NCBI RefSeq assembly: GCF_025319965.1
Contig: NZ_CP012549.1
Location: forward strand, 1,736,001 to 1,800,000
Direction of reading: 5' to 3'
Origin: Campylobacter sp. RM16187
GTDB taxonomy: Bacteria; Campylobacterota; Campylobacteria; Campylobacterales; Campylobacteraceae
Length of the DNA: 64,000 bases
The first letter of the stretch is position 1, and the number at the start of each line of letters is the position of its first letter. Under the pieces are notes generated by a model. The model was not told where the DNA came from, did no database searches, and saw nothing but the letters and a program-made list of their open reading frames with translations. Below, in pieces: positions 54,561-63,537 of the stretch. The position numbers and the translations under genes are program-made.

Positions 54561-55767
54561 TTTGAAGGTAGCGTGCTAGAGTTTTTGCGCTTGCAAAGGC
54601 AAAGTGTATGTTGTATCCTCCAAGCATGCCCGTAACGTCCAAAACTTCGCCGATAAAGTATAAATTTCTTTGCTTTTTGCTCTCAAAATTTTGATTTAAC
54701 TCGCTTGTTAGCACACCGCCTTTCGTAACCTCTGCTCGCTCAAAGCCAAAAGTGCCCGCAGGTGCGAATTTATACTCTTGTAGCTTTAAAATTTCGGTTT
54801 TTTCGGCTTGGCTATATTCATTAAAGCTCTTATCGGCTAAATTTCTTGACTTCAAAAACTCAAGAGTAAATCGCTTAGCAAGCGGTAAGATCGTAGAAAG
54901 CTGCTTTTTTGAGTTTAAATTTTTAAAGCTAAAATTTGGCAGAAAATTTAAGCTCATCGTGCCCTTTTGCCAAAATAACGAAGCATTTAAGATTGCAGGT
55001 CCGCTAATGCCTTTATGCGTAAACAAAACATCTCCGCTAAATTTTCGCTCGGCTAGATTTTTTGCGCTTAAAGAAATTTCGGCATTTAGGCTAACACCGC
55101 TTAAATTTTTAAACCAAAACTCATCCTTTTGCACCGTAAAACCGACTAAAGCGGGAGCTGTTCTAGCTACCTCTATGCCAAAGCTATGAGCTATCTCGTA
55201 GCCTATCTCGCTTGCGCCAAGAGCCTTGTAGCTAAGCCCACCGCTTGCGATGACAAGATGTTTGCAGCTAAATTTTTGTCCGCCGTGAGTTAAGACTTCA
55301 AAGATTTCATTTTGTGAATTTGATAATTCGCCTTGTGCGCTAACTTCAGTCGAATTTGAAATTTTAGACACGCTTTTTACATCACAGTTATAAAAGATCT
55401 TTGCTCCGCTTTGCTGCGACGCTCTTAAAAGCACGCCAAGAACGTCTTTAGCCGAGCTAGCACAAAAAAATTGATTTTGTTTTATCTCTTTAAATTTAAG
55501 CTCGCTAAAAAACTCAAGCACTTCGCTAAAGTCTAAATTTAAAAGGGTCTTTGTGACAAATTCTTCATCACCAAGATAGTTTTGCGCGCTTATATAGCGG
55601 TTTGTGACATTGCATTTGCCACCACCGCTTGCGATGATTTTTTTACCTGCAGAGGGATTTTTTTCAAGGATAGCTACGCTTTTGCCGTGCAAATTTGCTG
55701 CCAAAAAGAACCCGGCAGCTCCTGCACCGATAATTAAGACATCATAAATTTTATTTGTAGTAGTCAC
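54553..55767 (-). CDS. BaiN/HI0933-family FAD-dependent flavoprotein
   Basis: The 404-residue protein has an N-terminal Rossmann FAD motif VLIIGAGAAGFFLAANL, then KNPSAGKKIIASGGGKCNVTN, the family's best signature. SGGLSYKALGASEIGYEIAHSFG, VLFTHKGISGPAILNAS and the C-terminal EVLDVTGMLGGYNIHFAFASAKTLA complete the pattern. Enzymes of this family (COG2081) are flavin oxidoreductases of uncertain substrate. It is convergent with the DUF2156 gene, overlapping by 8 bases. Length is normal. Confidence 0.88.
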   Translation of the reverse strand: MTTTNKIYDVLIIGAGAAGFFLAANLHGKSVAILEKNPSAGKKIIASGGGKCNVTNRYISAQNYLGDEEFVTKTLLNLDFSEVLEFFSELKFKEIKQNQFFCASSAKDVLGVLLRASQQSGAKIFYNCDVKSVSKISNSTEVSAQGELSNSQNEIFEVLTHGGQKFSCKHLVIASGGLSYKALGASEIGYEIAHSFGIEVARTAPALVGFTVQKDEFWFKNLSGVSLNAEISLSAKNLAERKFSGDVLFTHKGISGPAILNASLFWQKGTMSLNFLPNFSFKNLNSKKQLSTILPLAKRFTLEFLKSRNLADKSFNEYSQAEKTEILKLQEYKFAPAGTFGFERAEVTKGGVLTSELNQNFESKKQRNLYFIGEVLDVTGMLGGYNIHFAFASAKTLARYLQTT

Positions 55768-55814
55768 CTTGCCAACCTATTAAATTAATACATGGCAAGA
55801 TGACTAAAAAATTT

Positions 55815-56309
55815 TTAGAAGCTATCTTTTAGCGCAAAAAATTTCTTCTCTTGCTCTGGATCTAGGTTATGCTTCTCGTCGCGATTTATATAAAGCTTAA
55901 AGATTATATTATTGTCTTTGCCGTAAAAATGCAAACTATGTCCAAGCATACCCATAAATTTAGTACTTGCAAAGCCTATATTGGCTATCGCATCTTCTTT
56001 TAAATGTCCGCCTAAAAAGCCACTTTTACCGCAGAAATTTAAATATCCTTGAGCTTTTTTAGGGCTTGAAACTTTAACTTTAATCTCTATTATAAATTCA
56101 GGAGTATTTTTTATGAAATTCATCTCTCCCCAGCTACTAAGCTCTTCAAAAATTTTTTCCAAATGCTCAGAGCCAATAAGCTTAAACTCGTCCTTGCCTC
56201 TATGTTTTAAAACCTCGAACTCGCTAACTCCAAGTTGCTTTGCAGCCTCATAAACAGACATCTTTTGATCTTCAAAAAGCTTGTCAATTTTTTGTTTTAA
56301 ATCACACAT
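55815..56309 (-). CDS. hutX: HutX/HugX-family heme utilisation cytosolic protein
   Basis: The 164-residue soluble protein starts with a small helix-turn-helix-like segment (SVYEAAKQLGVSEFEVLKHR). The HutX fold follows: FIIEIKVKVSSPKKAQGYLNFCGKSGFLGGHLKEDAIANIGFASTKFMGMLGHSLHFYGKDNNIIFKLYINRD. The GHLKEDAI and MLGHSLHF histidines are candidate heme contacts. It carries or releases heme for iron use. No heme transporter genes are adjacent, so regulation must be its own; I see no clear Fur box in its 77-base upstream gap. Confidence 0.82.
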   Translation of the reverse strand: MCDLKQKIDKLFEDQKMSVYEAAKQLGVSEFEVLKHRGKDEFKLIGSEHLEKIFEELSSWGEMNFIKNTPEFIIEIKVKVSSPKKAQGYLNFCGKSGFLGGHLKEDAIANIGFASTKFMGMLGHSLHFYGKDNNIIFKLYINRDEKHNLDPEQEKKFFALKDSF

Positions 56310-56386
56310 TGTTTATCCTTTAAATAATTTTGGTAATTATATTCAAAATTTAATAAAGAATAAATAAAATATTGCTAAATAAAAAT

Positions 56387-57688
56387 TTAAGCTTTTAAAA
56401 TCTCTCTGATTCTCTCTTCGGTAATTAGAGTTGAATTGTATTTGACGACAAAATTTGCCGAAGTCTTGTAATACTCTATCAAACCTTTTTCATCTTTAAG
56501 TAGTTCAAAGTCTAGACCTTGATCTAATCCAAAATACAAATTTTTAAATATCACAGGATTATCAAGCCATCTTAAAAGCACAAGCCAAATAATACAAAGT
56601 GCTATGAAAACAGCACAAAGAACATCTAAATCAAAATATTTTAGCAATACTCCAGCCCCAACTCCGCCTATGAAGCTACCCATAAAGCCAGACGAGTTAA
56701 AGACTCCAAGAGCGGCACCTTTTTCGTTAGCCTTTGCAAATTTTGAAGCAATTGACTGCATTATAGGCTCATGCATGTTAAAGCCTACGAAAAACAGCAC
56801 AACACCTATACAAAACACTATCTCGCTATTTGCCAAAGCAAAAAAGAGGTAAGAGGCTATAAATAGCACTATGCCAAGTATCAAAAGGTGCTTACCAAGA
56901 CCTCTTTTTTCGCCCATTGCGCCACCTAAACCCATTGCGATAAATCCAAAAACCGTCGAAACGGCATAAATCTTCCAAAGCTCATCTTTGCTTCCGCCAA
57001 AATTATGAACCAAAGCGATAGGAATGATGAAAAAAGCTACAGACATCAACATCTTTTGCATAAAATTTGTAGTATTCATAAGAAATAAATTTTTGTTTGA
57101 AAGTAGCTTAAAAAACGGAGTCTTCTCCTCTTCATGCCAGGTTTTACTCTCTTTTGGAACGGCAGTGTATAAAAGGATGATACAAAAAAGACTCAAAGCG
57201 GCACTTAGATAAAATAGGCTAGAAAGCCCGAATTTCGCACTCATTACTGGGGCTACGAGCATAGATAGCGCAAAGCTTATGCCGATAAATGCGCCCATTA
57301 TAGCCATCGCTTTGCCCCTTACTTCTTCTTTTGTGCTATCGCTTATCATGGCAGTGGCAACCCCACCTATAGCGCCGGCTCCTTGGATAAAACGACCTAA
57401 AATCATGGTGTAAATATCAGTCGCATTAGCGCAAATCAAAGCTCCCACGATAAATATCAAAAGCCCGAAAAGTAGAGTGATCTTGCGACCAAATCTATCT
57501 GAAATATATCCAAAAGGAATCTGAAATATAACCTGAGTAAGTGCATAAACACCGATCAAAACTCCGACTAAAAATTCGTTCGAGTGATTAAGCTCCAAGG
57601 CATATACGCTAATAACCGGCAAGATGATAAAAATACCAAAAAATCTGCTTCCTATAATAAAAGATAGAGGCAAAACACTTTTTAACAT
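56387..57688 (-). CDS. Major facilitator superfamily transporter
   Basis: The protein has 433 residues from ATG 57688, which is preceded by RBS AAGGA. An upstream in-frame TTG at 57823 would add 45 residues overlapping the divergent rdgB start and is rejected. Twelve helices are visible, with the MFS loop GYISDRFGRKITLLFGLL between helices 2 and 3, and GAGAIGGVATAMISDSTKEEVRGKAM after helix 4. The C-terminal soluble tail (about 385-433) is family-typical of the YajR type, whose members carry an extra cytosolic domain. It is a drug/proton antiporter-like permease of unknown substrate. Confidence 0.82.
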   Translation of the reverse strand: MLKSVLPLSFIIGSRFFGIFIILPVISVYALELNHSNEFLVGVLIGVYALTQVIFQIPFGYISDRFGRKITLLFGLLIFIVGALICANATDIYTMILGRFIQGAGAIGGVATAMISDSTKEEVRGKAMAIMGAFIGISFALSMLVAPVMSAKFGLSSLFYLSAALSLFCIILLYTAVPKESKTWHEEEKTPFFKLLSNKNLFLMNTTNFMQKMLMSVAFFIIPIALVHNFGGSKDELWKIYAVSTVFGFIAMGLGGAMGEKRGLGKHLLILGIVLFIASYLFFALANSEIVFCIGVVLFFVGFNMHEPIMQSIASKFAKANEKGAALGVFNSSGFMGSFIGGVGAGVLLKYFDLDVLCAVFIALCIIWLVLLRWLDNPVIFKNLYFGLDQGLDFELLKDEKGLIEYYKTSANFVVKYNSTLITEERIREILKA

Positions 57689-57798
57689 ATAAATTTTCCT
57701 TTTAAAAGAGAGATTGTAGCTTAAAATGGCTAAGATATTTTTAAATTTTAAATAGATTTTAGGTAAAATCACGATTAAAATTTGAAAAAAGGCAAACC

Positions 57799-58410
57799 GT
57801 GAAAATATTACTAGCCACATCAAATAAGGGCAAAGTTAAAGAGATAAAAAGTTTCCTAAAAGAGTATGAAATTTATGCCTTAAGTGAGATTTGTGAGCCT
57901 TTTGAGATCATTGAGGACGGAGATAGCTTTAAAGAAAATGCACTCATTAAAGCAAGGGCGGTTTATAATAAAATTTGCGAGCTAAATTTGCAAGATGAGT
58001 TTATAGCTCTAAGCGATGATAGCGGCATTAGCGTTGATGCGCTTGGCGGAAAGCCCGGCATTTACTCGGCTAGATTTAGCGAGATCGCAACGGACGAGGC
58101 AAATAGAGCCAAGCTGATTTCTGAAATAAAAGCGCTAAATTTAAGCTCATCGCCAGCGCATTATACAGCTTGTATCGCGGTTACAAGTAAATTTGGAGAG
58201 TTTAGCATGCACGGCTTTATGCACGGAACTGCCCTTACTAAAGAAAGAGGCGAAAACGGCTTTGGCTATGATGCACTATTTGTCCCAAAAGGCTTTGATA
58301 AAACCCTTGGCGAGCTTGATGATGAAATGAAGCTTGAAATTTCTCACCGTTCAAAAGGGCTTAAACTAGCCAAATTTATATTAAAAAATCTAAAAAATAA
58401 ATTTTATTAG
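57799..58410 (+). CDS. rdgB: dITP/XTP pyrophosphatase (RdgB/HAM1)
   Basis: The 203-residue enzyme clears non-canonical purine nucleotides (ITP, dITP, XTP). Motifs are [13 protein letters not shown] at the N-terminus, [25 protein letters not shown] with the catalytic Asp, [13 protein letters not shown] and [10 protein letters not shown] near the C-terminus. The start codon is GTG at 57799. A strong hairpin follows the gene. Confidence 0.95.
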   Translation: MKILLATSNKGKVKEIKSFLKEYEIYALSEICEPFEIIEDGDSFKENALIKARAVYNKICELNLQDEFIALSDDSGISVDALGGKPGIYSARFSEIATDEANRAKLISEIKALNLSSSPAHYTACIAVTSKFGEFSMHGFMHGTALTKERGENGFGYDALFVPKGFDKTLGELDDEMKLEISHRSKGLKLAKFILKNLKNKFY

Positions 58411-58426
58411 AAATAACTAAAATTTT

Positions 58427-58460
58427 AATTCGGTTAAACTTTAGCGATTTTAACCGAATT
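58427..58460 (+). terminator. Terminator after rdgB
   Basis: AATTCGGTTAAA (58427-58438) and TTTAACCGAATT (58449-58460) pair perfectly over 12 bp with a 10-nt loop, 17 bases after the rdgB stop. It is followed by a short T-rich stretch. It separates rdgB from the AEC transporter gene. Confidence 0.75.
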
Positions 58461-58487
58461 TCTCAAAGTTAAAATCAAAGGCTTTTT

Positions 58488-59402
58488 ATGCAAGTTATTG
58501 TAAGTGCTATTTTGTCGATATTTTGTATAATCCTGCTTGGCTTCGTTTTAAAAAGAAAGTTTTACAAAGTGCCTAAATTTTGGGCTATTTTAGATAGTAT
58601 GACCTACTATATTTTTATGCCATACATGCTATTTTATAAAATCGCAACAGCCAAGATAACTGGCTCAAGCGACCTATTAGGCGCACTCTTGCTTGTTTTA
58701 ATTTGCTTTTTTATAGTCGTATTTTTAGCCATATTTATAAATTTTTTTACCAAATTTGAACCTGCCAAATTTACATCTTTTTTTCAAGGCTCCATCAGAT
58801 ATAACACCTATATTTTTTTAGGTATAGTAAATGCGATGTACGGCGAAATCGGCATTTTAACCGCCGCTTTTTTAATGGCTTTTATTATACCGCTTATAAA
58901 TATATTTTGTGTTTGCATTTTTGCAATCTACATCAAAAAGGGCAAATTTTCACTACAAAATACATTTAAAAACATAGCAAAAAATCCTTTTATCCTAGCC
59001 TGCGTTTTAGGTATTTTTGCAAACTTTTTAAATATTAGAAGCGAAATTTTAGAGCCTTTAAAGCTCATAGGAACATCCGCTATCACAACGGGTCTTTTGT
59101 CGGTTGGAGCGGGGTTAAAATTTGAGCAAATTAAAAATTTAAAGCCGGAATTTTACCTGTCTAGCTTCTTAAAACTTATTTTTTATCCGCTGATAGTTTT
59201 TATAGGCTCCAAAATGATAAATTTATCGCCGCAAACCGCGATGGTTTGTATATTTTTCGCCTCAATGCCTACGGCAACGTCAAGCTATATCCTAGCAAGT
59301 CAAATGGGAGGAGATAAAAATCTAATGTCTCTCATCATCACGCTTCAGACGCTTATATCGATGGTTACGATATGGCTGATATATGTTTTGGCTAGTGCGT
59401 GA
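58488..59402 (+). CDS. AEC (auxin efflux carrier) family transporter
   Basis: The 304-residue membrane protein has about ten helices in two inverted five-helix repeats. VIVSAILSIFCIILLGFVLKRKFY begins it; FFQGSIRYNTYIFLGIVNAMYGEIG is the first crossing region and FASMPTATSSYILASQMGGD is the conserved second crossing motif. Bacterial AEC proteins carry malate, malonate or other small acids; the substrate here is unknown. A single gene with an AAAGGC ribosome-binding site between two terminator-bounded units. Confidence 0.85.
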   Translation: MQVIVSAILSIFCIILLGFVLKRKFYKVPKFWAILDSMTYYIFMPYMLFYKIATAKITGSSDLLGALLLVLICFFIVVFLAIFINFFTKFEPAKFTSFFQGSIRYNTYIFLGIVNAMYGEIGILTAAFLMAFIIPLINIFCVCIFAIYIKKGKFSLQNTFKNIAKNPFILACVLGIFANFLNIRSEILEPLKLIGTSAITTGLLSVGAGLKFEQIKNLKPEFYLSSFLKLIFYPLIVFIGSKMINLSPQTAMVCIFFASMPTATSSYILASQMGGDKNLMSLIITLQTLISMVTIWLIYVLASA

Positions 59403-59492
59403 GGATAAATTTCGCGCCAAGCCAATGAGTGCTATTAAGCAATAATTTGATAAAATCCGGCATTAAGCAAGTAAAATAAGCAAGGAGCGAAA

Positions 59493-60716
59493 ATGAAACA
59501 TATCTTAATTATCGGAGCGGGTGGAGTAAGCCAAGTAGCTACGGTAAAATGCGCGATGAATAGCGATGTATTTACCACTATCACGCTTGCAAGCCGTACA
59601 AAAAGCAAGTGTGATGCGATAGCTAAATTTATAAAAGAGCGCCTTGGAGTTACGATAAATACGGCTCAAATAGATGCTGATGATACAGATGCGGTCGTAG
59701 AGCTTATCAAACAAACTAAAGCCGATCTACTGCTAAACGTAGCGCTTCCTTATCAAGATCTAACTCTAATGGATGCATGCGTAAAAGCAGGGATCCCATA
59801 TATTGACACTGCAAACTACGAGCATCCGGACACTGCGAAATTTGAATACAAGCTTCAGTGGGCAAAGGATAAAGACTTTAAAAACGCAGGCACGATGGCT
59901 TTGCTTGGAAGCGGCTTTGATCCTGGCGTAACAAACGTATTTTGCGCCTATGCACAGCAAAATTTGTTCGATGAAATCCACGAGATCGACATCCTAGACT
60001 GCAATGCAGGCGATCACGGATATCCTTTTGCAACAAATTTTAACCCTGAAATAAACCTGCGCGAGGTTAGCTCAAAGGGACGCTACTGGGAAAACGGCGA
60101 GTGGATAGAAACTAAGCCTATGGAGATAATGTTTCAGTGGGATTATCCAAAAATAGGTGTAAAAGATAGCTACCTGCTCTATCACGAAGAGCTTGAGAGC
60201 TTAGTCAAAAACATAAAGGGGCTTAAGAGAATTCGCTTCTTTATGACCTTTGGACAAAGCTATCTAACCCATATGAAATGCCTTGAAAATGTCGGCATGC
60301 TTCGCATAGACGAGGTTGAACATAACGGCATGAAGATAGTGCCTATACAGTTTCTAAAAACCTTACTTCCAGACCCTGCAAGCCTTGGCCCAAGAACTAA
60401 GGGCAAGACAAATATCGGCTGCGTTATCCGTGGTATAAAGGGTGGCAAAGAGCGCCAAGTATATATCTATAATGTCTGCGATCATGAGGCTTGCTACAAA
60501 GAGACGGGCGCGCAAGCGGTTAGCTACACTACGGGCGTTCCTGCGATGATAGGCTCGATGATGGTTGCTAAGGGTATTTGGAGCGGTAAAGGTGTATTTA
60601 ATATGGAAGAATTTGACGCTAAGCCGTTTATGGATGAGCTTATGAAGCAAGGCTTGCCGTGGGAGATCATCGAGATGAAACCGGGCGAGAGATATGAGGT
60701 AGTAAGAAAAATTTGA
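59493..60716 (+). CDS. Carboxynorspermidine/carboxyspermidine dehydrogenase (saccharopine dehydrogenase family)
   Basis: The 407-residue enzyme has the NADPH Rossmann motif IIGAGGVSQVATVKC. Family blocks are LLNVALPYQDLTLMDACVKAGIPYIDTANYE, GSGFDPGVTNVFCAYA, DCNAGDHGYPFATNFNPEINLREV and GAQAVSYTTGVPAMIGSMM. It reductively condenses aspartate semialdehyde with putrescine or diaminopropane to the carboxy-polyamine that NspC then decarboxylates. It matches Cj0172c. It has an AAGGAG RBS and ends at a strong terminator. Confidence 0.93.
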   Translation: MKHILIIGAGGVSQVATVKCAMNSDVFTTITLASRTKSKCDAIAKFIKERLGVTINTAQIDADDTDAVVELIKQTKADLLLNVALPYQDLTLMDACVKAGIPYIDTANYEHPDTAKFEYKLQWAKDKDFKNAGTMALLGSGFDPGVTNVFCAYAQQNLFDEIHEIDILDCNAGDHGYPFATNFNPEINLREVSSKGRYWENGEWIETKPMEIMFQWDYPKIGVKDSYLLYHEELESLVKNIKGLKRIRFFMTFGQSYLTHMKCLENVGMLRIDEVEHNGMKIVPIQFLKTLLPDPASLGPRTKGKTNIGCVIRGIKGGKERQVYIYNVCDHEACYKETGAQAVSYTTGVPAMIGSMMVAKGIWSGKGVFNMEEFDAKPFMDELMKQGLPWEIIEMKPGERYEVVRKI

Positions 60717-60742
60717 TATTTTGGGTCATTTGACCCAAAATA
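60717..60742 (+). terminator. Terminator after carboxynorspermidine dehydrogenase
   Basis: TATTTTGGGTCA (60717-60728) and TGACCCAAAATA (60731-60742) form a perfect 12-bp stem with a 2-nt spacer and are followed by ATTTT. The hairpin begins at the stop codon of the gene. Confidence 0.92.
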
Positions 60743-60773
60743 ATTTTGCAAAAACACACCTATAAGGCATTTG

Positions 60774-61901
60774 ATGAACATAAACAAAAAATACTGCATA
60801 GAAATGCTTCAGAAAGAAAATGACAAAATATGCCTTAAATTGAAATATGAACAGATCAAACAAATTATAGAAAAAACCGAGAAGGAAAAAATAAATAACG
60901 AAGAATTTTTTACACTTGATAATAATATAAAATTTTTAATTATCAAAAATGATTTTGTTATAAATAATTACAATCTTACAGAAGTATATCCAAAAGAAAC
61001 TTTATTCGTCTGTTTTGAAGCTTATAGTACTATATTTATTGTCACTCCTATGGATGTGGCAAACACTTCTTACAAATATTTTTTTGCAGTAACAAACAAT
61101 AAAGATATATTTGACAACCCAAACAATATATATAAATACTTTAAAAAAACAGTCACCAATCACTGTGAAAATCAAAATTTTATAAATCAATGTTTTAGCA
61201 AGTATTATGATATAAATAATAAAATATTCAAAAGAGAGTTTGTTGATGATAAATACAGTTTTTTAATGTATGCAAATACAAAAAATGAAAATTCTATAGT
61301 CCTTGTTAAACCTGCTAAACAAATAAATAAATATTTTTACGGAACAAGCATATATATAAAAGTATTAAAACAGCAACTCTTATCAATAATCTATATAGCC
61401 AAATTAGAGTATTTTATGAATAAGTTACAAAACAAAAACATTAAAAACATTGAAGAGTTAATAAAAACTAAAGAAAATTTCTTAGAATATATAATAGATT
61501 TTCCTAAACCAAAAAAGTCTAGCTTTGAAGATTTTGAAATAAATAAGACAATAAGACTTGCTTATGAAATAGATAGTCAGACAAATGAAGTGTTAAAATA
61601 TTTTAATGAGATATTTTCTGTAAGACAAGAAAAGTTTGCCGCAAAAAACAATCGTAGAATGTTTTTGATTACAATACTTGCATCTATATTTACAGTACTT
61701 ACATTCATAAGCGTCATAACAGATACTCTAACATTAAAAGATAGGTACGATTGGCCTATAAATGTTTTATCAAAAGAATATATTATTGAATATTTAAAGC
61801 AAGATAAACTCATTGATATAGATATAAATAAAACAAATTTATTAAATTACAAAATAAATCAAGAAGTTATAAGGCAATTAAATAATATAAATAAAAAATA
61901 A
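60774..61901 (+). CDS. AT-rich orphan gene, tail-anchored membrane protein of unknown function
   Basis: The protein has 375 residues from ATG 60774 (an in-frame TTG one codon earlier is less likely). I recognise no family. It is very rich in Asn, Lys and Ile. Residues 1-250 look soluble and alpha/beta, 250-300 helical, then comes a single hydrophobic helix (about 303-325, MFLITILASIFTVLTFISVIT) and a 50-residue tail. The basic NNRR before the helix suggests the large N-terminal part is cytoplasmic. A coiled region plus late membrane helix is distantly reminiscent of CorA-like proteins, but the GMN motif is absent. Base composition is clearly more AT-rich than both neighbours, suggesting acquisition by transfer. 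Confidence 0.7.
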   Translation: MNINKKYCIEMLQKENDKICLKLKYEQIKQIIEKTEKEKINNEEFFTLDNNIKFLIIKNDFVINNYNLTEVYPKETLFVCFEAYSTIFIVTPMDVANTSYKYFFAVTNNKDIFDNPNNIYKYFKKTVTNHCENQNFINQCFSKYYDINNKIFKREFVDDKYSFLMYANTKNENSIVLVKPAKQINKYFYGTSIYIKVLKQQLLSIIYIAKLEYFMNKLQNKNIKNIEELIKTKENFLEYIIDFPKPKKSSFEDFEINKTIRLAYEIDSQTNEVLKYFNEIFSVRQEKFAAKNNRRMFLITILASIFTVLTFISVITDTLTLKDRYDWPINVLSKEYIIEYLKQDKLIDIDINKTNLLNYKINQEVIRQLNNINKK

Positions 61902-61938
61902 GATTAAAACACTTTATATTAAAATTTATATTAGTCAG

Positions 61939-62397
61939 TTATTTTTTATTTTGCAGCTTCTCTCTTAAAAGATTAAAAATTTCATATTTTGATTTTTCGT
62001 ATTTATCTAAGATTATTGCGTCGTTTTCACCGATTGGCTGTATAAGCCCGTCAGCGGCCTCTCTATCAAGCCTTCCTCTTTTAAATTTCACGTTTAAAAC
62101 CTGAATATCTCGCTTTTTATCCACAACGCGAGTGCTGATCTCATCGATATCTTTAAAATAAAATTTATGTTGTTTAGAACCCTTTTTCACGCAAAATCCG
62201 TCATCAAAAATTTCTATAAAGCTCTCTTGAACTATCTTTTTCACGCAAAAAACGGCACATACTAAAGTTACTATCATAGTAAAAATCGCAGAAGCCGCAA
62301 GTTCATAATAAACATATCCTAAAAAGCCAGCCACAAACAGCAAAACCGACATGATAAGCGATCCTATAGCGCCCTTTTTATTCTCTTTTATCTGCAT
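61939..62397 (-). CDS. Small membrane protein with PH-like domain, unknown function
   Basis: The 152-residue protein has a pair of N-terminal helices (about 12-32 and 34-54, IGSLIMSVLLFVAGFLGYVYYELAASAIFTMIVTLVCAVF). A beta-rich soluble domain follows: FDDGFCVKKGSKQHKFYFKDIDEIST...IQVLNVKFKRG. This resembles bacterial PH (bPH2-like) membrane proteins. A helical tail ends in KSKYEIFNLLREKLQNKK. It converges on the AT-rich orphan gene. No close family is recognised. Confidence 0.65.
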   Translation of the reverse strand: MQIKENKKGAIGSLIMSVLLFVAGFLGYVYYELAASAIFTMIVTLVCAVFCVKKIVQESFIEIFDDGFCVKKGSKQHKFYFKDIDEISTRVVDKKRDIQVLNVKFKRGRLDREAADGLIQPIGENDAIILDKYEKSKYEIFNLLREKLQNKK

Positions 62398-62589
62398 AAT
62401 CTTCCTTTTTGTTTCACAAATTTCGCGCTCAAAAGCTAAAAATTTAAAAATGATTATATCAGAACAAGCCCAAATTTAAAGATTTCAAACCGATACTAAA
62501 ATTTGGCCGCTAAGCTAAATTCCGCTATAATAATATCACGTTTTAAGGAGCTATTTTTAGCATTTGCACTCTAAATTTAAGGAGTAAAA

Positions 62590-63537
62590 ATGAATGCAAA
62601 ATTTATAGTTTTATCTCTTTTTTTGCTACTTGCCGGTTGCGACAAGAAAGCCGGTGATACGCATTTTAACGGCTATTTAGAGGGCGAATACATCCACATA
62701 TCGCCTTATTTTAGCGGACGCATAGTAAAAATTCACGTAAAAGAAGGAGAGATTATTGATTCGGGCAAGTTGCTATTTGAGCTTGAAGATACTTTGCAAA
62801 AAGCGAATTTAAACATAGCTAAAGCGAATTTAGCCTCACTTGAAGCAAAGCTTGAGGATCTAAATTTAGGCATGCGAAAAGAAGAGATCGAGCGTATCAA
62901 AGCAAAGCTAGACGAAGCCAAGGCGGCAAGTTGGCTTGCTGATAAAAACTGGCAACGAACTAAAAAATTAATAGCCAAAAATTCGGTTTCTGACAAAGAA
63001 GCGGATATCGCAAAAGCCGAATTTGAAAGAGCAAAGGCCGTAGTAAGCGAGCTTGAAGCCTCTTTAAAGATAGCAAATTTGCCAGCGAGACAAAATCAAA
63101 TAAACAGCTTAAAAGCAGATATAAGCGCACTAAAAGAGGATATCAAGGCTAAAGAGTGGCAGCTAAATGAAACTAAAATTTACGCTCCAAAAGCAGGCAA
63201 GATCGAAGAGATTTTTTATAAAGAGAGCGAGTGGGCTCTAAACGCAAAGCCCGCCATCCTGCTACTTCCCGTAAAGGAGCTAAAAGCCAAATTTTTCGTG
63301 CCGATCGCTTATATCGGCGAGTTTAAAGAGGGGCAAAAAATAAAGATTGGCTGCATTGGATGCGAAAATTTAACCGCAACCGTTAGCAAGATAGCCTCCA
63401 AGCCTGAATACACCCCACCCATCATCTACAGCGAAAACACTCAAGATACACTTACGTATCTCGTTGAAGCCGTGCTTGATAACCCAAGCGAGTTTTTACA
63501 CCCCTCACTTCCCATTAGCGTAAGGCAAAATCAATGA
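62590..63537 (+). CDS. HlyD/YbhG-type membrane fusion lipoprotein of an ABC exporter
   Basis: The 315-residue lipoprotein has lipobox LLAGC (Cys19). The first lipoyl half-motif is YIHISPYFSGRIVKIHVKEGEIIDSG, followed by a long coiled-coil hairpin (about 65-195) and the second half LNETKIYAPKAGKIEEIFYKESEWA. A beta-barrel domain ends the protein. Such adaptors bridge inner-membrane exporters to an outer-membrane channel. The stop overlaps the ABC ATPase start (ATGA), as in ybhGFSR-like operons. A TATAAT element lies near 62525-62531. Confidence 0.88.
   Translation: MNAKFIVLSLFLLLAGCDKKAGDTHFNGYLEGEYIHISPYFSGRIVKIHVKEGEIIDSGKLLFELEDTLQKANLNIAKANLASLEAKLEDLNLGMRKEEIERIKAKLDEAKAASWLADKNWQRTKKLIAKNSVSDKEADIAKAEFERAKAVVSELEASLKIANLPARQNQINSLKADISALKEDIKAKEWQLNETKIYAPKAGKIEEIFYKESEWALNAKPAILLLPVKELKAKFFVPIAYIGEFKEGQKIKIGCIGCENLTATVSKIASKPEYTPPIIYSENTQDTLTYLVEAVLDNPSEFLHPSLPISVRQNQ

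Noticed and set aside
56387-56600. Separate small gene from the C-terminal soluble tail of the MFS transporter
   Set aside because: The tail is in frame with the transporter, and extra cytosolic domains are known in the YajR type.
57689-57823. 45-residue N-terminal extension of the MFS transporter from a TTG
   Set aside because: It overlaps the divergent rdgB start and lacks an RBS; ATG 57688 has AAGGA at the right distance.
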